Shown here in pieces: positions 1-6,101 of a stretch of DNA of 8,547 nt (position 1 is its first letter; every line of letters starts with the position of its first letter). The DNA comes from CAISIP01 sp046594635 (GTDB lineage Bacteria > Pseudomonadota > Gammaproteobacteria > Burkholderiales > Burkholderiaceae_C). The stretch is from positions 1-8,547 of the forward strand of contig JBKJRR010000005.1 in assembly GCA_046594635.1 (NCBI GenBank). The letters run 5' to 3'. The notes under the pieces are model-generated. The model did not search any database. It was not told the origin of the DNA and saw only the letters and a program-made list of their open reading frames with translations. The translations under genes and the position numbers were made by a program.

Positions 1-1838
1 TGGAAATCAAGGTTCCGGACATTGGCGACTTCGCCGAAGTGACGGTGATCGAACTGATGGTCAAGCCGGGCGATACCGTCGCGCCCGAGCAATCGCTGAT
101 CACGGTCGAGAGCGACAAGGCGTCGATGGAAATCCCAGCCTCCCATGGTGGCGTGGTCAAGGAGTTGAAGGTCAAGCTGGGTGACAAGGTGGCCGAAGGA
201 TCGGTCATCCTGGTGATCGAAGCGGCTGTTGATGCCCCGGCGCCGACCGCGTCGTCCGTTCCTGCACCGCAGGCGGCACCGACAACGCCACCTGCCGTGC
301 CTGCCAGGGCCACCGGCAGCGTCCCGGTAGCCGCGGTTCCGGCATTCTCCGGTGCTGTTGACCTGGAATGTGATGTGTTGGTGCTGGGCGCCGGGCCCGG
401 TGGTTACTCGGCTGCTTTTCGTGCCGCCGATCTGGGACTCAAGGTGGTTCTGGTCGAGCGGTACGCGGCACTCGGTGGGGTCTGCCTGAATGTCGGCTGT
501 ATTCCGTCCAAGGCCTTGTTGCACGTCGCGGCCGTGATGGACGAGGTGCGCCATTTTGCCGATCTGGGTGTGAATTACCCGGATCCGGTGGTTGACGTCG
601 ACAAACTGCGTGCGCACAAAAGCAAGGTGGTGACCAAGCTCACTGGCGGTCTGGCAGCCATGGCCAAGATGCGCAAGGTGACAACCGTGCGGGGTTATGG
701 CGCCTTCGTCGGACCACACCACGTGCAGGTCGAGGAAACCACGGGCGAGAGCCAGGAGAAGACCGGCAAGAAGCAGACCATCGGATTTCGCAACTGCATC
801 ATCGCGGCGGGCTCACAGGCGATGCGCCTGCCGTTCATGCCGGACGATCCACGTGTGGTCGATTCCACCGGCGCGCTGGCACTCAAGCAGGTACCCAAGC
901 GCATGCTGATCCTGGGTGGCGGCATCATCGGCCTGGAAATGGGCACGGTGTACAGCACGCTGGGCGCCCGGCTTGACGTGGTTGAAATGCTCGATGGACT
1001 GATGCAGGGCGCAGACCGCGACCTGGTCAAGGTCTGGCAGAAGATGAATGCCCCGCGTTTTGACAACATCATGCTCAATACGAAAACGGTAGCGGCCAGG
1101 GCTACCGACGCCGGCATCGAGGTCAGCTTCGCTGCGGCGCAGGAAGGCGGCAAGGCTCCCGAGTCGCAAACCTACGATCTGGTGTTGCAGGCGGTGGGTC
1201 GTTCGCCCAATGGCAAGAAAATTGCCGCTGAAAAGGCTGGTGTATCCGTCACGGATCGCGGGTTCATCGGGGTCGACATACAGATGCGAACCAACGTGTC
1301 CCATATATTTGCCATCGGCGACATCGTCGGGCAGCCGATGCTGGCCCACAAGGCGGTGCATGAGGCGCATGTGGCAGCCGAGGTCATCGCCGGTGAGTTG
1401 CAGGGCAACAAGGAACTGGCCAGTGCCGCCTTCAACGCGCGTGTAATTCCCAGTGTGGCCTACACCGATCCGGAAGTGGCCTGGGTCGGCCTTACCGAAG
1501 ACCAGGCCAAGGCGCAAGGCATCAAGGTCAAGAAGGGTCTGTTCCCGTGGACTGCGTCTGGCCGGGCCATAGCCAATGGCCGCGACGAGGGGTTCACGAA
1601 GTTGCTGTTCGACGATTCTCCCGAAGCCCATGGTCACGGCAAGATCCTGGGCGGCGGCATTGTCGGCACCCACGCGGGCGACATGATTGGCGAAATTGCG
1701 CTGGCGATCGAAATGGGTGCCGACGCGGTGGATATCGGCAAGACCATTCATCCGCATCCGACCCTGGGTGAGAGCATCGGCATGGCGGCAGAAGTTGCGC
1801 ACGGCAGTTGTACCGATCTGCCGCCGCCGCGCCGCTGA
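1..1838 (+). CDS. lpdA: Dihydrolipoamide dehydrogenase (E3) with N-terminal lipoyl domain, 5'-partial
   Basis: E3 flavoprotein that reoxidises dihydrolipoamide with NAD+ in 2-oxoacid dehydrogenase complexes in the cytoplasm. The reading frame is open from the left edge: base 3 begins the codons for EIKVPDIGDF, the usual start of a lipoyl domain, and bases 1-2 (TG) end the preceding codon, so only one or a few codons are missing. Numbering that Glu as 1, the lipoyl-lysine motif ESDKASMEIP has Lys39. An Ala/Pro-rich linker (about 70-110) follows, then FAD-binding GAGPGG at 129, the redox disulfide Cys161/Cys166 in GGVCLNVGCIPSK, NAD-binding GGGIIG at 305, a second FAD motif FAIGDI near 434, and the C-terminal His585/Glu590 pair in HPHPTLGES. 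All catalytic residues are present. At 611 or more residues it is slightly longer than the roughly 590 usual for this form. The fused lipoyl domain points to the pyruvate dehydrogenase complex, whose E1 and E2 genes would be expected upstream (inference). Confidence 0.97.
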   Translation, partial: EIKVPDIGDFAEVTVIELMVKPGDTVAPEQSLITVESDKASMEIPASHGGVVKELKVKLGDKVAEGSVILVIEAAVDAPAPTASSVPAPQAAPTTPPAVPARATGSVPVAAVPAFSGAVDLECDVLVLGAGPGGYSAAFRAADLGLKVVLVERYAALGGVCLNVGCIPSKALLHVAAVMDEVRHFADLGVNYPDPVVDVDKLRAHKSKVVTKLTGGLAAMAKMRKVTTVRGYGAFVGPHHVQVEETTGESQEKTGKKQTIGFRNCIIAAGSQAMRLPFMPDDPRVVDSTGALALKQVPKRMLILGGGIIGLEMGTVYSTLGARLDVVEMLDGLMQGADRDLVKVWQKMNAPRFDNIMLNTKTVAARATDAGIEVSFAAAQEGGKAPESQTYDLVLQAVGRSPNGKKIAAEKAGVSVTDRGFIGVDIQMRTNVSHIFAIGDIVGQPMLAHKAVHEAHVAAEVIAGELQGNKELASAAFNARVIPSVAYTDPEVAWVGLTEDQAKAQGIKVKKGLFPWTASGRAIANGRDEGFTKLLFDDSPEAHGHGKILGGGIVGTHAGDMIGEIALAIEMGADAVDIGKTIHPHPTLGESIGMAAEVAHGSCTDLPPPRR

Positions 1839-1854
1839 TGTACGCACCGCCAGG

Positions 1855-1977
1855 ATGAAGATCATTGACCTTAGTCTTTATCCGGTTGCGGGTCCGCAGG
1901 CTCGCGACATGATCTTCAAGGATGCGAACGAGAAGTTGTGCGCTGGGATCACAGCGTCGACAGGGTCTACGCCATGA
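1855..1977 (+). CDS. Possible 40-residue ORF of unknown function, or a gene remnant
   Basis: An ATG 16 bases after the lpdA stop opens a 40-codon frame beginning MKIIDLSLYPV and ending with TGA, which overlaps the ATG of the following hydrolase gene as ATGA. I do not recognise the protein. The opening resembles the first beta strand of several enzyme families (MOSC-domain or enolase-superfamily proteins start in a similar way), so it may be the stub of a decayed gene. It has no signal peptide or membrane segment. The only Shine-Dalgarno-like bases (AGG at 1852-1854) touch the ATG and are too close to work normally. Arguments for it are the position between two co-directional genes and the coupling-type overlap; arguments against are the short length, the poor ribosome binding site and the lack of a recognised family. 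Confidence 0.22.
   Translation: MKIIDLSLYPVAGPQARDMIFKDANEKLCAGITASTGSTP
1962..1965 (+). promoter_or_regulatory. Ribosome binding site that fixes the hydrolase start
   Basis: AGGG lies 8 bases before the ATG at 1974. It favours that start over the in-frame GTG at 1938 and the ATG at 2148, neither of which has a comparable purine-rich site. It lies inside the preceding short ORF, which would allow translational coupling if that ORF is translated. Confidence 0.5.
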
Positions 1978-2942
1978 GCCAGGGCGCAGACGACACCCTG
2001 CCCGGCGTTCAAGGCCCTGAGGGCGCAGCGCGCACAGGCGCCACAGGCGGGCGCACGGCGCCCAAGGCTGCGTCGGCCAAGCCGGCACCACCGGGGGTTG
2101 CGCGGCGGTTGCCGTCAATTTTTGCCTTGTTGCGCCGCAAGCCGGTCATGGCGGCCAAGTTGCCTCACGCGCGTTTCAGCCACACCAACTTTGGCGTTCG
2201 CTCACTGGTTGTCGCTGGCTCCGGCACACCGACCGTGGTGTTTGAGTCAGGCATCGGGCAGGGCAAACGCAACTGGGCGCCCGTATTCAATTCCGTTGCC
2301 GAAACCACCCGTGTAGTCGCCTATGACCGCGCCGGTTATGGACAAAGTGAAGCGTCGGAGAGCTCGCGCGACGGATTGCAGATTGCGCTGGAACTGCGCG
2401 ACCTGTTGCGCACTGAAGGGCTGGCGCCGCCTTACGTGCTGGTCGGTCATTCACTGGGTGGCACCATCGTGAAACTATTCGCCAAGACCTGGCCCGACGA
2501 GGTCTGTGGTGTGGTGCTGGTGGACGCGCGGCACGAGGAGTTCACGCAACGTTGCCGTCAGTACGGGGTCAATCGATTACTTTACGAGCCACCGGAGTCG
2601 TTGTTGTCGGTAATGCCGCCTGTGCCCCGCGCCGAATTGCAGGCGGCGCCGTTGACGCTCAAGCAGGCGCGCCGCGCCGGCAGTTTTCCTGATGTGCCCC
2701 TGATCGTGTTGACACAAAGCAACGCCACCAGCCGCTGGCCCAAGGCCCTGGGCAAGGTGTGGGAGGCCAGTCAACGGCGCATGTCGCGCATGTCCAGCCT
2801 GGGACGCATCAAGGTCGTGGTCGATGCGGGCCACAATGTGCATCTGGACCAGCCCGAGGTGGTCAGTCGAGCCGTTCTGGGGGTTGTGCGGGCCGCGCGC
2901 CTGATCAAGGCGCGCAAGCTGCCCTCCCCCGGGCGCTCTTGA
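1974..2942 (+). CDS. Alpha/beta-hydrolase fold protein
   Basis: A 322-residue serine hydrolase of the alpha/beta-hydrolase superfamily; the substrate cannot be read from the sequence. Seen in order: an Ala/Gly/Pro-rich, low-complexity N-terminus (about 1-45); the first core strands around VVFESGIG; YDRAGYGQSE from residue 117; the nucleophile elbow GHSLGG with Ser160; strand 6 ending VVLVDARH with Asp184; and DAGHNVHLDQP with His287 (His290 nearby). The strand-7 stretch VPLIVLTQSN has no Asp or Glu where many family members carry the catalytic acid, so Asp184 after strand 6 is the likely acid (inference). No signal peptide or lipobox is visible and a cytoplasmic location is likely. The start at 1974 was chosen for its ribosome binding site; ATG 2148 would remove the low-complexity leader. 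It follows lpdA on the same strand, 135 bases on, and converges with the NlpC/P60 gene. Esterase, lipase or haloperoxidase-like activity are all possible. Confidence 0.88.
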   Translation: MSQGADDTLPGVQGPEGAARTGATGGRTAPKAASAKPAPPGVARRLPSIFALLRRKPVMAAKLPHARFSHTNFGVRSLVVAGSGTPTVVFESGIGQGKRNWAPVFNSVAETTRVVAYDRAGYGQSEASESSRDGLQIALELRDLLRTEGLAPPYVLVGHSLGGTIVKLFAKTWPDEVCGVVLVDARHEEFTQRCRQYGVNRLLYEPPESLLSVMPPVPRAELQAAPLTLKQARRAGSFPDVPLIVLTQSNATSRWPKALGKVWEASQRRMSRMSSLGRIKVVVDAGHNVHLDQPEVVSRAVLGVVRAARLIKARKLPSPGRS

Positions 2943-2957
2943 CGACTCTCGAAGCGC

Positions 2958-3512
2958 TCAGGGGCGAACGGCAGCCGTATCGACCCGGCGCGCACCGTTG
3001 AATCGGGTACGCCAGTAGCTGATGCTCATGTCTTCGACACGAACTTCCGAGCCCGGCTTGGGGGAGTGGATGAACTTGTTGTCGCCGACGTAGATGCCGA
3101 CATGGCTGAAGGCGCGTCGCAGGGTATTGAAGAACACCAGATCGCCGGGCTGCAAATCGCTCTTGTCAATCTCCACAGTGGCGGCTGCCTGCTGGTCCGC
3201 GGTACGCGGCAGGATCAGCCCGATGGTCTGTTGGTACATGGCACGCACAAAGCCGCTGCAATCGAAACCCGATTCGAAGGAGTTGCCACCGCGCTTGTAG
3301 GGCACGCCAAGAAAACCCATGGCACTGATGACGAGTTCTGACGCCTTGCCTCCGACGGCCTGTCCAACCTGGGATATCTGACTGATCAGGCCGCGCTCGG
3401 CCAGCATCTTGTCCAGGTCGTCCGGACTGCCGGCTTGTTGCGGTGCCGCGTTCGCACCATGGGCCAATGCCAGGGCAAGAAGCGGTGCGGACAGGACACG
3501 GAGCAATGGCAT
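2958..3512 (-). CDS. Secreted NlpC/P60 (C40) peptidoglycan endopeptidase
   Basis: A 184-residue cell-wall hydrolase; the family cleaves peptide stems of murein, typically the D-gamma-Glu to diaminopimelate bond, in the periplasm. A Sec-type signal peptide is visible: MPLLRV, a hydrophobic core rich in Leu and Ala, and a likely cleavage site after ANA at 20-22. A linker (about 24-60) leads into the catalytic domain: FLGVPYKRGG at 67-76, the nucleophile Cys85 in FDCSGFV, QPGDLVFF at 121-128, the catalytic His137 in SHVGIYVG, and His149 in FIHSPKPG as the third polar residue. All three active-site residues are present. The ATG at 3512 was chosen because the signal peptide starts there; the longer frame from a TTG at 3578 would add 22 polar residues in front of it. 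There is no strong Shine-Dalgarno, and no SH3 or LysM wall-binding domain. It resembles the small Spr/MepS-type enzymes. It is divergent from acuI and convergent with the hydrolase (15 bp between stops). Confidence 0.94.
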   Translation of the reverse strand: MPLLRVLSAPLLALALAHGANAAPQQAGSPDDLDKMLAERGLISQISQVGQAVGGKASELVISAMGFLGVPYKRGGNSFESGFDCSGFVRAMYQQTIGLILPRTADQQAAATVEIDKSDLQPGDLVFFNTLRRAFSHVGIYVGDNKFIHSPKPGSEVRVEDMSISYWRTRFNGARRVDTAAVRP

Positions 3513-3762
3513 GCAGGCAGGGTAGTGTGCGCGCTTCGCCGGGTCAAGGTTTGGCCGGTCGCAAGTGCTTGATTTCAAAAAGGTTGCAGCATTCTAGCCA
3601 CGTTTACAAGGGAATCCGCTTTTGGCGTCAGCCCACATCGATCGCATGCGGCTTTCAGGCTTGAGTCCATCGACAGCGATCCGGTACGATGAGTCATCAC
3701 GCACGGCGCGGCTGCGACAAGCAGGCGTCGAAGGCCCATGGCAACCCATTGCAGGAACAATC
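3513..3762. promoter_or_regulatory. Divergent intergenic region between the C40 peptidase and acuI
   Basis: These 250 bases separate two genes transcribed away from each other, so they should hold promoters for both. On the plus strand a sigma70-like pair is seen at 3661-3690 (listed separately) and an AGGA ribosome binding site at 3753-3756, 6 bases before the acuI ATG. On the minus strand a TAGAAT hexamer (complement of 3591-3596) could be a -10 box for the peptidase, but no good -35 sits at the right distance. The plus-strand frame of acuI stays open back to 3622, but that extension has no family similarity and is not taken as coding. Confidence 0.6.
3661..3690 (+). promoter_or_regulatory. 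Candidate sigma70 promoter for acuI
   Basis: TTGAGT at 3661-3666 and TACGAT at 3685-3690 are separated by 18 bases. Each hexamer matches the sigma70 consensus at 4 of 6 positions. The predicted transcript would start near 3697 and give a leader of about 65 bases before the acuI ATG. In GC-rich DNA such matches also arise by chance, so this is a candidate only. Confidence 0.35.
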
Positions 3763-4743
3763 ATGTTCAAAGCCCTCCAACTCACCAAGACCGACACCTT
3801 CGCAGCGCAGGTAGTGACACTCGACGAAACCGCCTTGCCGGCGGGCGATGTCACGGTGCAGGTCGACTACTCGACACTCAACTACAAGGACGGCCTGGCC
3901 ATCAGCAACCGCGGGCCGGTGGTCCGACAATGGCCGATGACGGCGGGCATTGACGGTGCCGGCATCGTGCTGGAATCACAGCATCCACAATGGAAGCCGG
4001 GTGACCGCTTCGTGCACAACGGCTGGGGTGTTGGCGAGACCCATCCGGGCTGTCTGGCGCAGAAGGCGCGACTCAAGGGCGACTGGCTGGTGCGTCTGTC
4101 CGAGGCCTTTACGGCGCGGCAGGCGATGGCCATCGGAACTGCCGGGTACACCGCCATGTTGTGCGTGCTGGCTTTGGAGGACCATGGCGTCACGCCTGCG
4201 GCTGGTGAAATCCTGGTCACGGGAGCGACGGGTGGAGTGGGCAGCGTGGCGGTCGCGTTGCTGGGTCGGTTGGGCTATACGGTCGTGGCGTCGACGGGCA
4301 AGAACGGTGAAGAGGCTTACCTGCGCTCGCTTGGCGCATCCGCGATCGTGCCGCGTGCAGAAATGGCGATTGCCGGCAAGCCGTTTCAAAAGGAGCGCTG
4401 GGCCGGCGTCGTGGATGCATTGGGATCCTTCACCTTGGCCAATGCGCTCGCACAGACCCGTTACGGCGGCGTCGTGACAAGCTGCGGACTGGCCCAGGGC
4501 TCGGATCTGCCCACCACCGTGATGCCCTTCATCCTGCGCGGTGTGACGCTGGTGGGAGTTGACTCGGTGATGGCACCTCTGGCACGCCGCCAGCGCGCAT
4601 GGGAGCGGCTGGCACGTGACCTTGATCCGTCGTTGCTGGAAACCATGGTCGAGGAAGTGGCACTGACACAGGCCATCGACAAGGCTGCAGCGCTGATGGA
4701 CGGCAAGGTTCGGGGCCGTATCGTCGTTCGTCTTGGCGACTGA
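3763..4743 (+). CDS. acuI: Acryloyl-CoA reductase / YhdH-family quinone oxidoreductase
   Basis: A 326-residue, zinc-independent medium-chain reductase. Family members studied (E. coli YhdH, Rhodobacter and Ruegeria AcuI) reduce the toxic acryloyl-CoA to propionyl-CoA with NADPH in the cytoplasm. The sequence tracks YhdH closely along its length: MFKALQLTKT start, STLNYKDGLAI at 37-47, WPMTAGIDGAG at 57-67, WGVGETHPG at 88-96, KGDWLV at 105-110, IGTAGYTAMLCVLALED at 124-140, nucleotide-binding TGATGGVGS at 153-161, STGK at 177-180 where NADPH-specific members contact the phosphate, then LPTTVMPFILRGV and GVDSVM. Zinc-binding cysteines of alcohol dehydrogenases are absent, as expected. The ATG at 3763 was chosen for AGGA 6 bases upstream and for the match to YhdH length and start. 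The sugar dehydrogenase gene follows almost directly, and prpE, which makes the relevant CoA thioesters, is the second gene downstream. Acryloyl-CoA reduction is inferred from homology; older annotations call this a putative quinone oxidoreductase. Confidence 0.93.
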   Translation: MFKALQLTKTDTFAAQVVTLDETALPAGDVTVQVDYSTLNYKDGLAISNRGPVVRQWPMTAGIDGAGIVLESQHPQWKPGDRFVHNGWGVGETHPGCLAQKARLKGDWLVRLSEAFTARQAMAIGTAGYTAMLCVLALEDHGVTPAAGEILVTGATGGVGSVAVALLGRLGYTVVASTGKNGEEAYLRSLGASAIVPRAEMAIAGKPFQKERWAGVVDALGSFTLANALAQTRYGGVVTSCGLAQGSDLPTTVMPFILRGVTLVGVDSVMAPLARRQRAWERLARDLDPSLLETMVEEVALTQAIDKAAALMDGKVRGRIVVRLGD

Positions 4744-4759
4744 ACCGGCCTCGCGAATC

Positions 4760-5959
4760 ATGACTACGCGGCGGACAGCGCAAACGATCAACGACGTTCG
4801 GTTTTCGACCACGCTCGGGCAAGCGACGGTGCGGCGCATGGCGCTGACGCTGTTGCTGGGCCTGTTGCCGGTGCTGGCCCAGTCCCAGACGATACGACCC
4901 CAGAACGTGGCCGACGGGCTGCAGCATCCGTGGGCATTGGCATTCCTGCCGCAGGGGCGGTTTCTGGTGACCGAACGGCCGGGACGCCTGCGTGTCGTCG
5001 AGGCTGATGGTCGTTTGGGCACGCCGGTGACCGGTCTGCCCGCCATTGCCGCGCAAGGGCAGGGAGGGCTGCTCGACCTTGTGCTCGACAGCGACTTTGA
5101 GACCAACCGTGTCCTGTACTTCTGCTTCTCGGAGCCCGCATCTGTGGGTAGCGGCAACAGCACGGCATTGGCCCGTGCGCGTTTGTCGGACGACAACACC
5201 CGCCTGCTCGACGTGCGCGTGATCTTCAGCCAGAAACCCAAATTCGCCAGCAGCGCGCATTTCGGCTGCCGCATTGTCGAAGGACAACGCGAAAACCGCC
5301 CCGATGGCAGTCTGTTCCTGACATTGGGCGACCGGTTTCAGCGGATGGCCGACGCCCAGACACTGGACAACCACCACGGCAAGGTGGTGCGCATTCACAA
5401 GGATGGCAGCGTGCCGCCGGACAACCCGTTCGTTTCCCGCGTCGGCGCCAGGCCGGAGATCTGGAGCTACGGCCATCGCAACGTACAAGGCGCGGCGCTG
5501 GCGCCGGACGGCAGGTTATGGGTGCACGAGCATGGACCCCAAGGGGGTGACGAGATCAATCTGCCGGAGCCGGGTCGCAACTATGGCTGGCCGGTTATCA
5601 CCTATGGTGAGAACTACGGCGGCGGAAAAATTGGCGAGGGCAAAACCCGTCAGGAAGGCATGGAGCAACCGCTTCACTACTGGGTGCCATCGATTGCGCC
5701 ATCGGGCATGGTGTTCCTGACCAGTACGCGTTATGGCCAGGCGTGGCGCAACAACCTGTTCGTCGGTGCGCTGGCCGGACGATTTCTCGGTCGCATCGAG
5801 TGGAACGCCGCGGGTGGTCGTACGCGCCTCGTGCGCGAAGCCCGGCTGCTGACTGAACTGGGCGAGCGCATCCGCGACGTGCGCCAAGGGCCGGACGGAC
5901 TACTTTATGTGTTGACCGATTCTGCCGATGCGCGTTTGATCCGGCTGCTTCCCGAATGA
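4760..5959 (+). CDS. yliI: Periplasmic PQQ-dependent aldose sugar dehydrogenase (YliI/Asd family)
   Basis: A beta-propeller dehydrogenase of the glucose/sorbosone dehydrogenase family; the E. coli relative YliI (Asd) oxidises aldose sugars with bound PQQ in the periplasm. From the ATG at 4760 (399 residues): hydrophobic signal segment at 27-41 ending near LAQS, then HPWALAFLP at 56-64, GQGGLLDLVLD at 100-110, AHFG at 166-169 with His167 as the likely catalytic base, GHRNVQG at 238-244 with Arg240 near the cofactor, EHGPQGGDEIN at 257-267, NYGWP at 274-278, and RIRDVRQGPDGLLYVLTD near the end. A Cys follows HFG where E. coli YliI has Gly. The start is uncertain. ATG 4760 lies 16 bases after acuI but puts about 26 residues before the signal core. 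GTG 4829 would give MRRMALTLLLG, a textbook signal peptide, with GGG 9 bases upstream and a length (376) close to YliI (371). ATG 4838 lacks the basic n-region. Co-transcription with acuI is likely. No PQQ synthesis gene is in the window. Confidence 0.9.
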   Translation: MTTRRTAQTINDVRFSTTLGQATVRRMALTLLLGLLPVLAQSQTIRPQNVADGLQHPWALAFLPQGRFLVTERPGRLRVVEADGRLGTPVTGLPAIAAQGQGGLLDLVLDSDFETNRVLYFCFSEPASVGSGNSTALARARLSDDNTRLLDVRVIFSQKPKFASSAHFGCRIVEGQRENRPDGSLFLTLGDRFQRMADAQTLDNHHGKVVRIHKDGSVPPDNPFVSRVGARPEIWSYGHRNVQGAALAPDGRLWVHEHGPQGGDEINLPEPGRNYGWPVITYGENYGGGKIGEGKTRQEGMEQPLHYWVPSIAPSGMVFLTSTRYGQAWRNNLFVGALAGRFLGRIEWNAAGGRTRLVREARLLTELGERIRDVRQGPDGLLYVLTDSADARLIRLLPE

Positions 5960-6066
5960 GATGATTGTGGTCGACGCGCCATGTTTGCAACTCGTACCTC
6001 GCGCTTACGTCATTTGATGTCGACGGCTACTGCGTCAGGCTCCAGCAAGTTCAAGGGTCACAATCC

Positions 6067-6086
6067 TTGTTGCCATGCAGCAACGA
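6067..6086 (+). promoter_or_regulatory. Hairpin in the prpE leader
   Basis: A 7-bp stem including one G-U pair: TTGTTGC at 6067-6073 pairs with GCAACGA at 6080-6086 around a CATGCA loop. It ends 3 bases before the AGGG ribosome binding site (6090-6093) of prpE. No run of T follows, so it is not a standard terminator. The rest of the 142-base gap between the sugar dehydrogenase and prpE shows no promoter I would defend. Confidence 0.3.
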
Positions 6087-6101
6087 AACAGGGTACAGAA
6101 C

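Noticed and set aside
813..1865. 350-codon open frame on the minus strand
   Set aside because: It is antisense to lpdA, which has all E3 motifs in frame. No domain or ribosome binding site supports it.
2013..2023. GCCCT-G-AGGGC inverted repeat
   Set aside because: It leaves a one-base loop, lies inside the hydrolase coding region and is easily explained by GC-rich codons.
2933..2957. GCGCT / AGCGC inverted repeat between the converging hydrolase and C40 genes, as a bidirectional terminator
   Set aside because: The stem is only 5 bp with a 15-base loop and no T tract on either strand, so it is too weak to call.
3513..3578. Longer C40 peptidase starting at a TTG at 3578
   Set aside because: It would place 22 polar residues before an otherwise complete signal peptide and uses a rare start codon.
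3622..3762. N-terminally extended acuI starting at 3622
   Set aside because: The extra 47 residues do not match the family and the ATG at 3763 has its own AGGA site and the expected YhdH-like beginning.
3976..5274. 432-codon open frame on the minus strand
   Set aside because: It lies antisense to acuI and the sugar dehydrogenase, whose frames carry clear family motifs throughout. Its translation is Arg/His/Gln-rich with no recognisable domain, typical of a GC-rich shadow frame.
4529..5488. 319-codon open frame on the minus strand
   Set aside because: It is antisense to the acuI 3' end and the sugar dehydrogenase and has no recognisable domain; a shadow frame.
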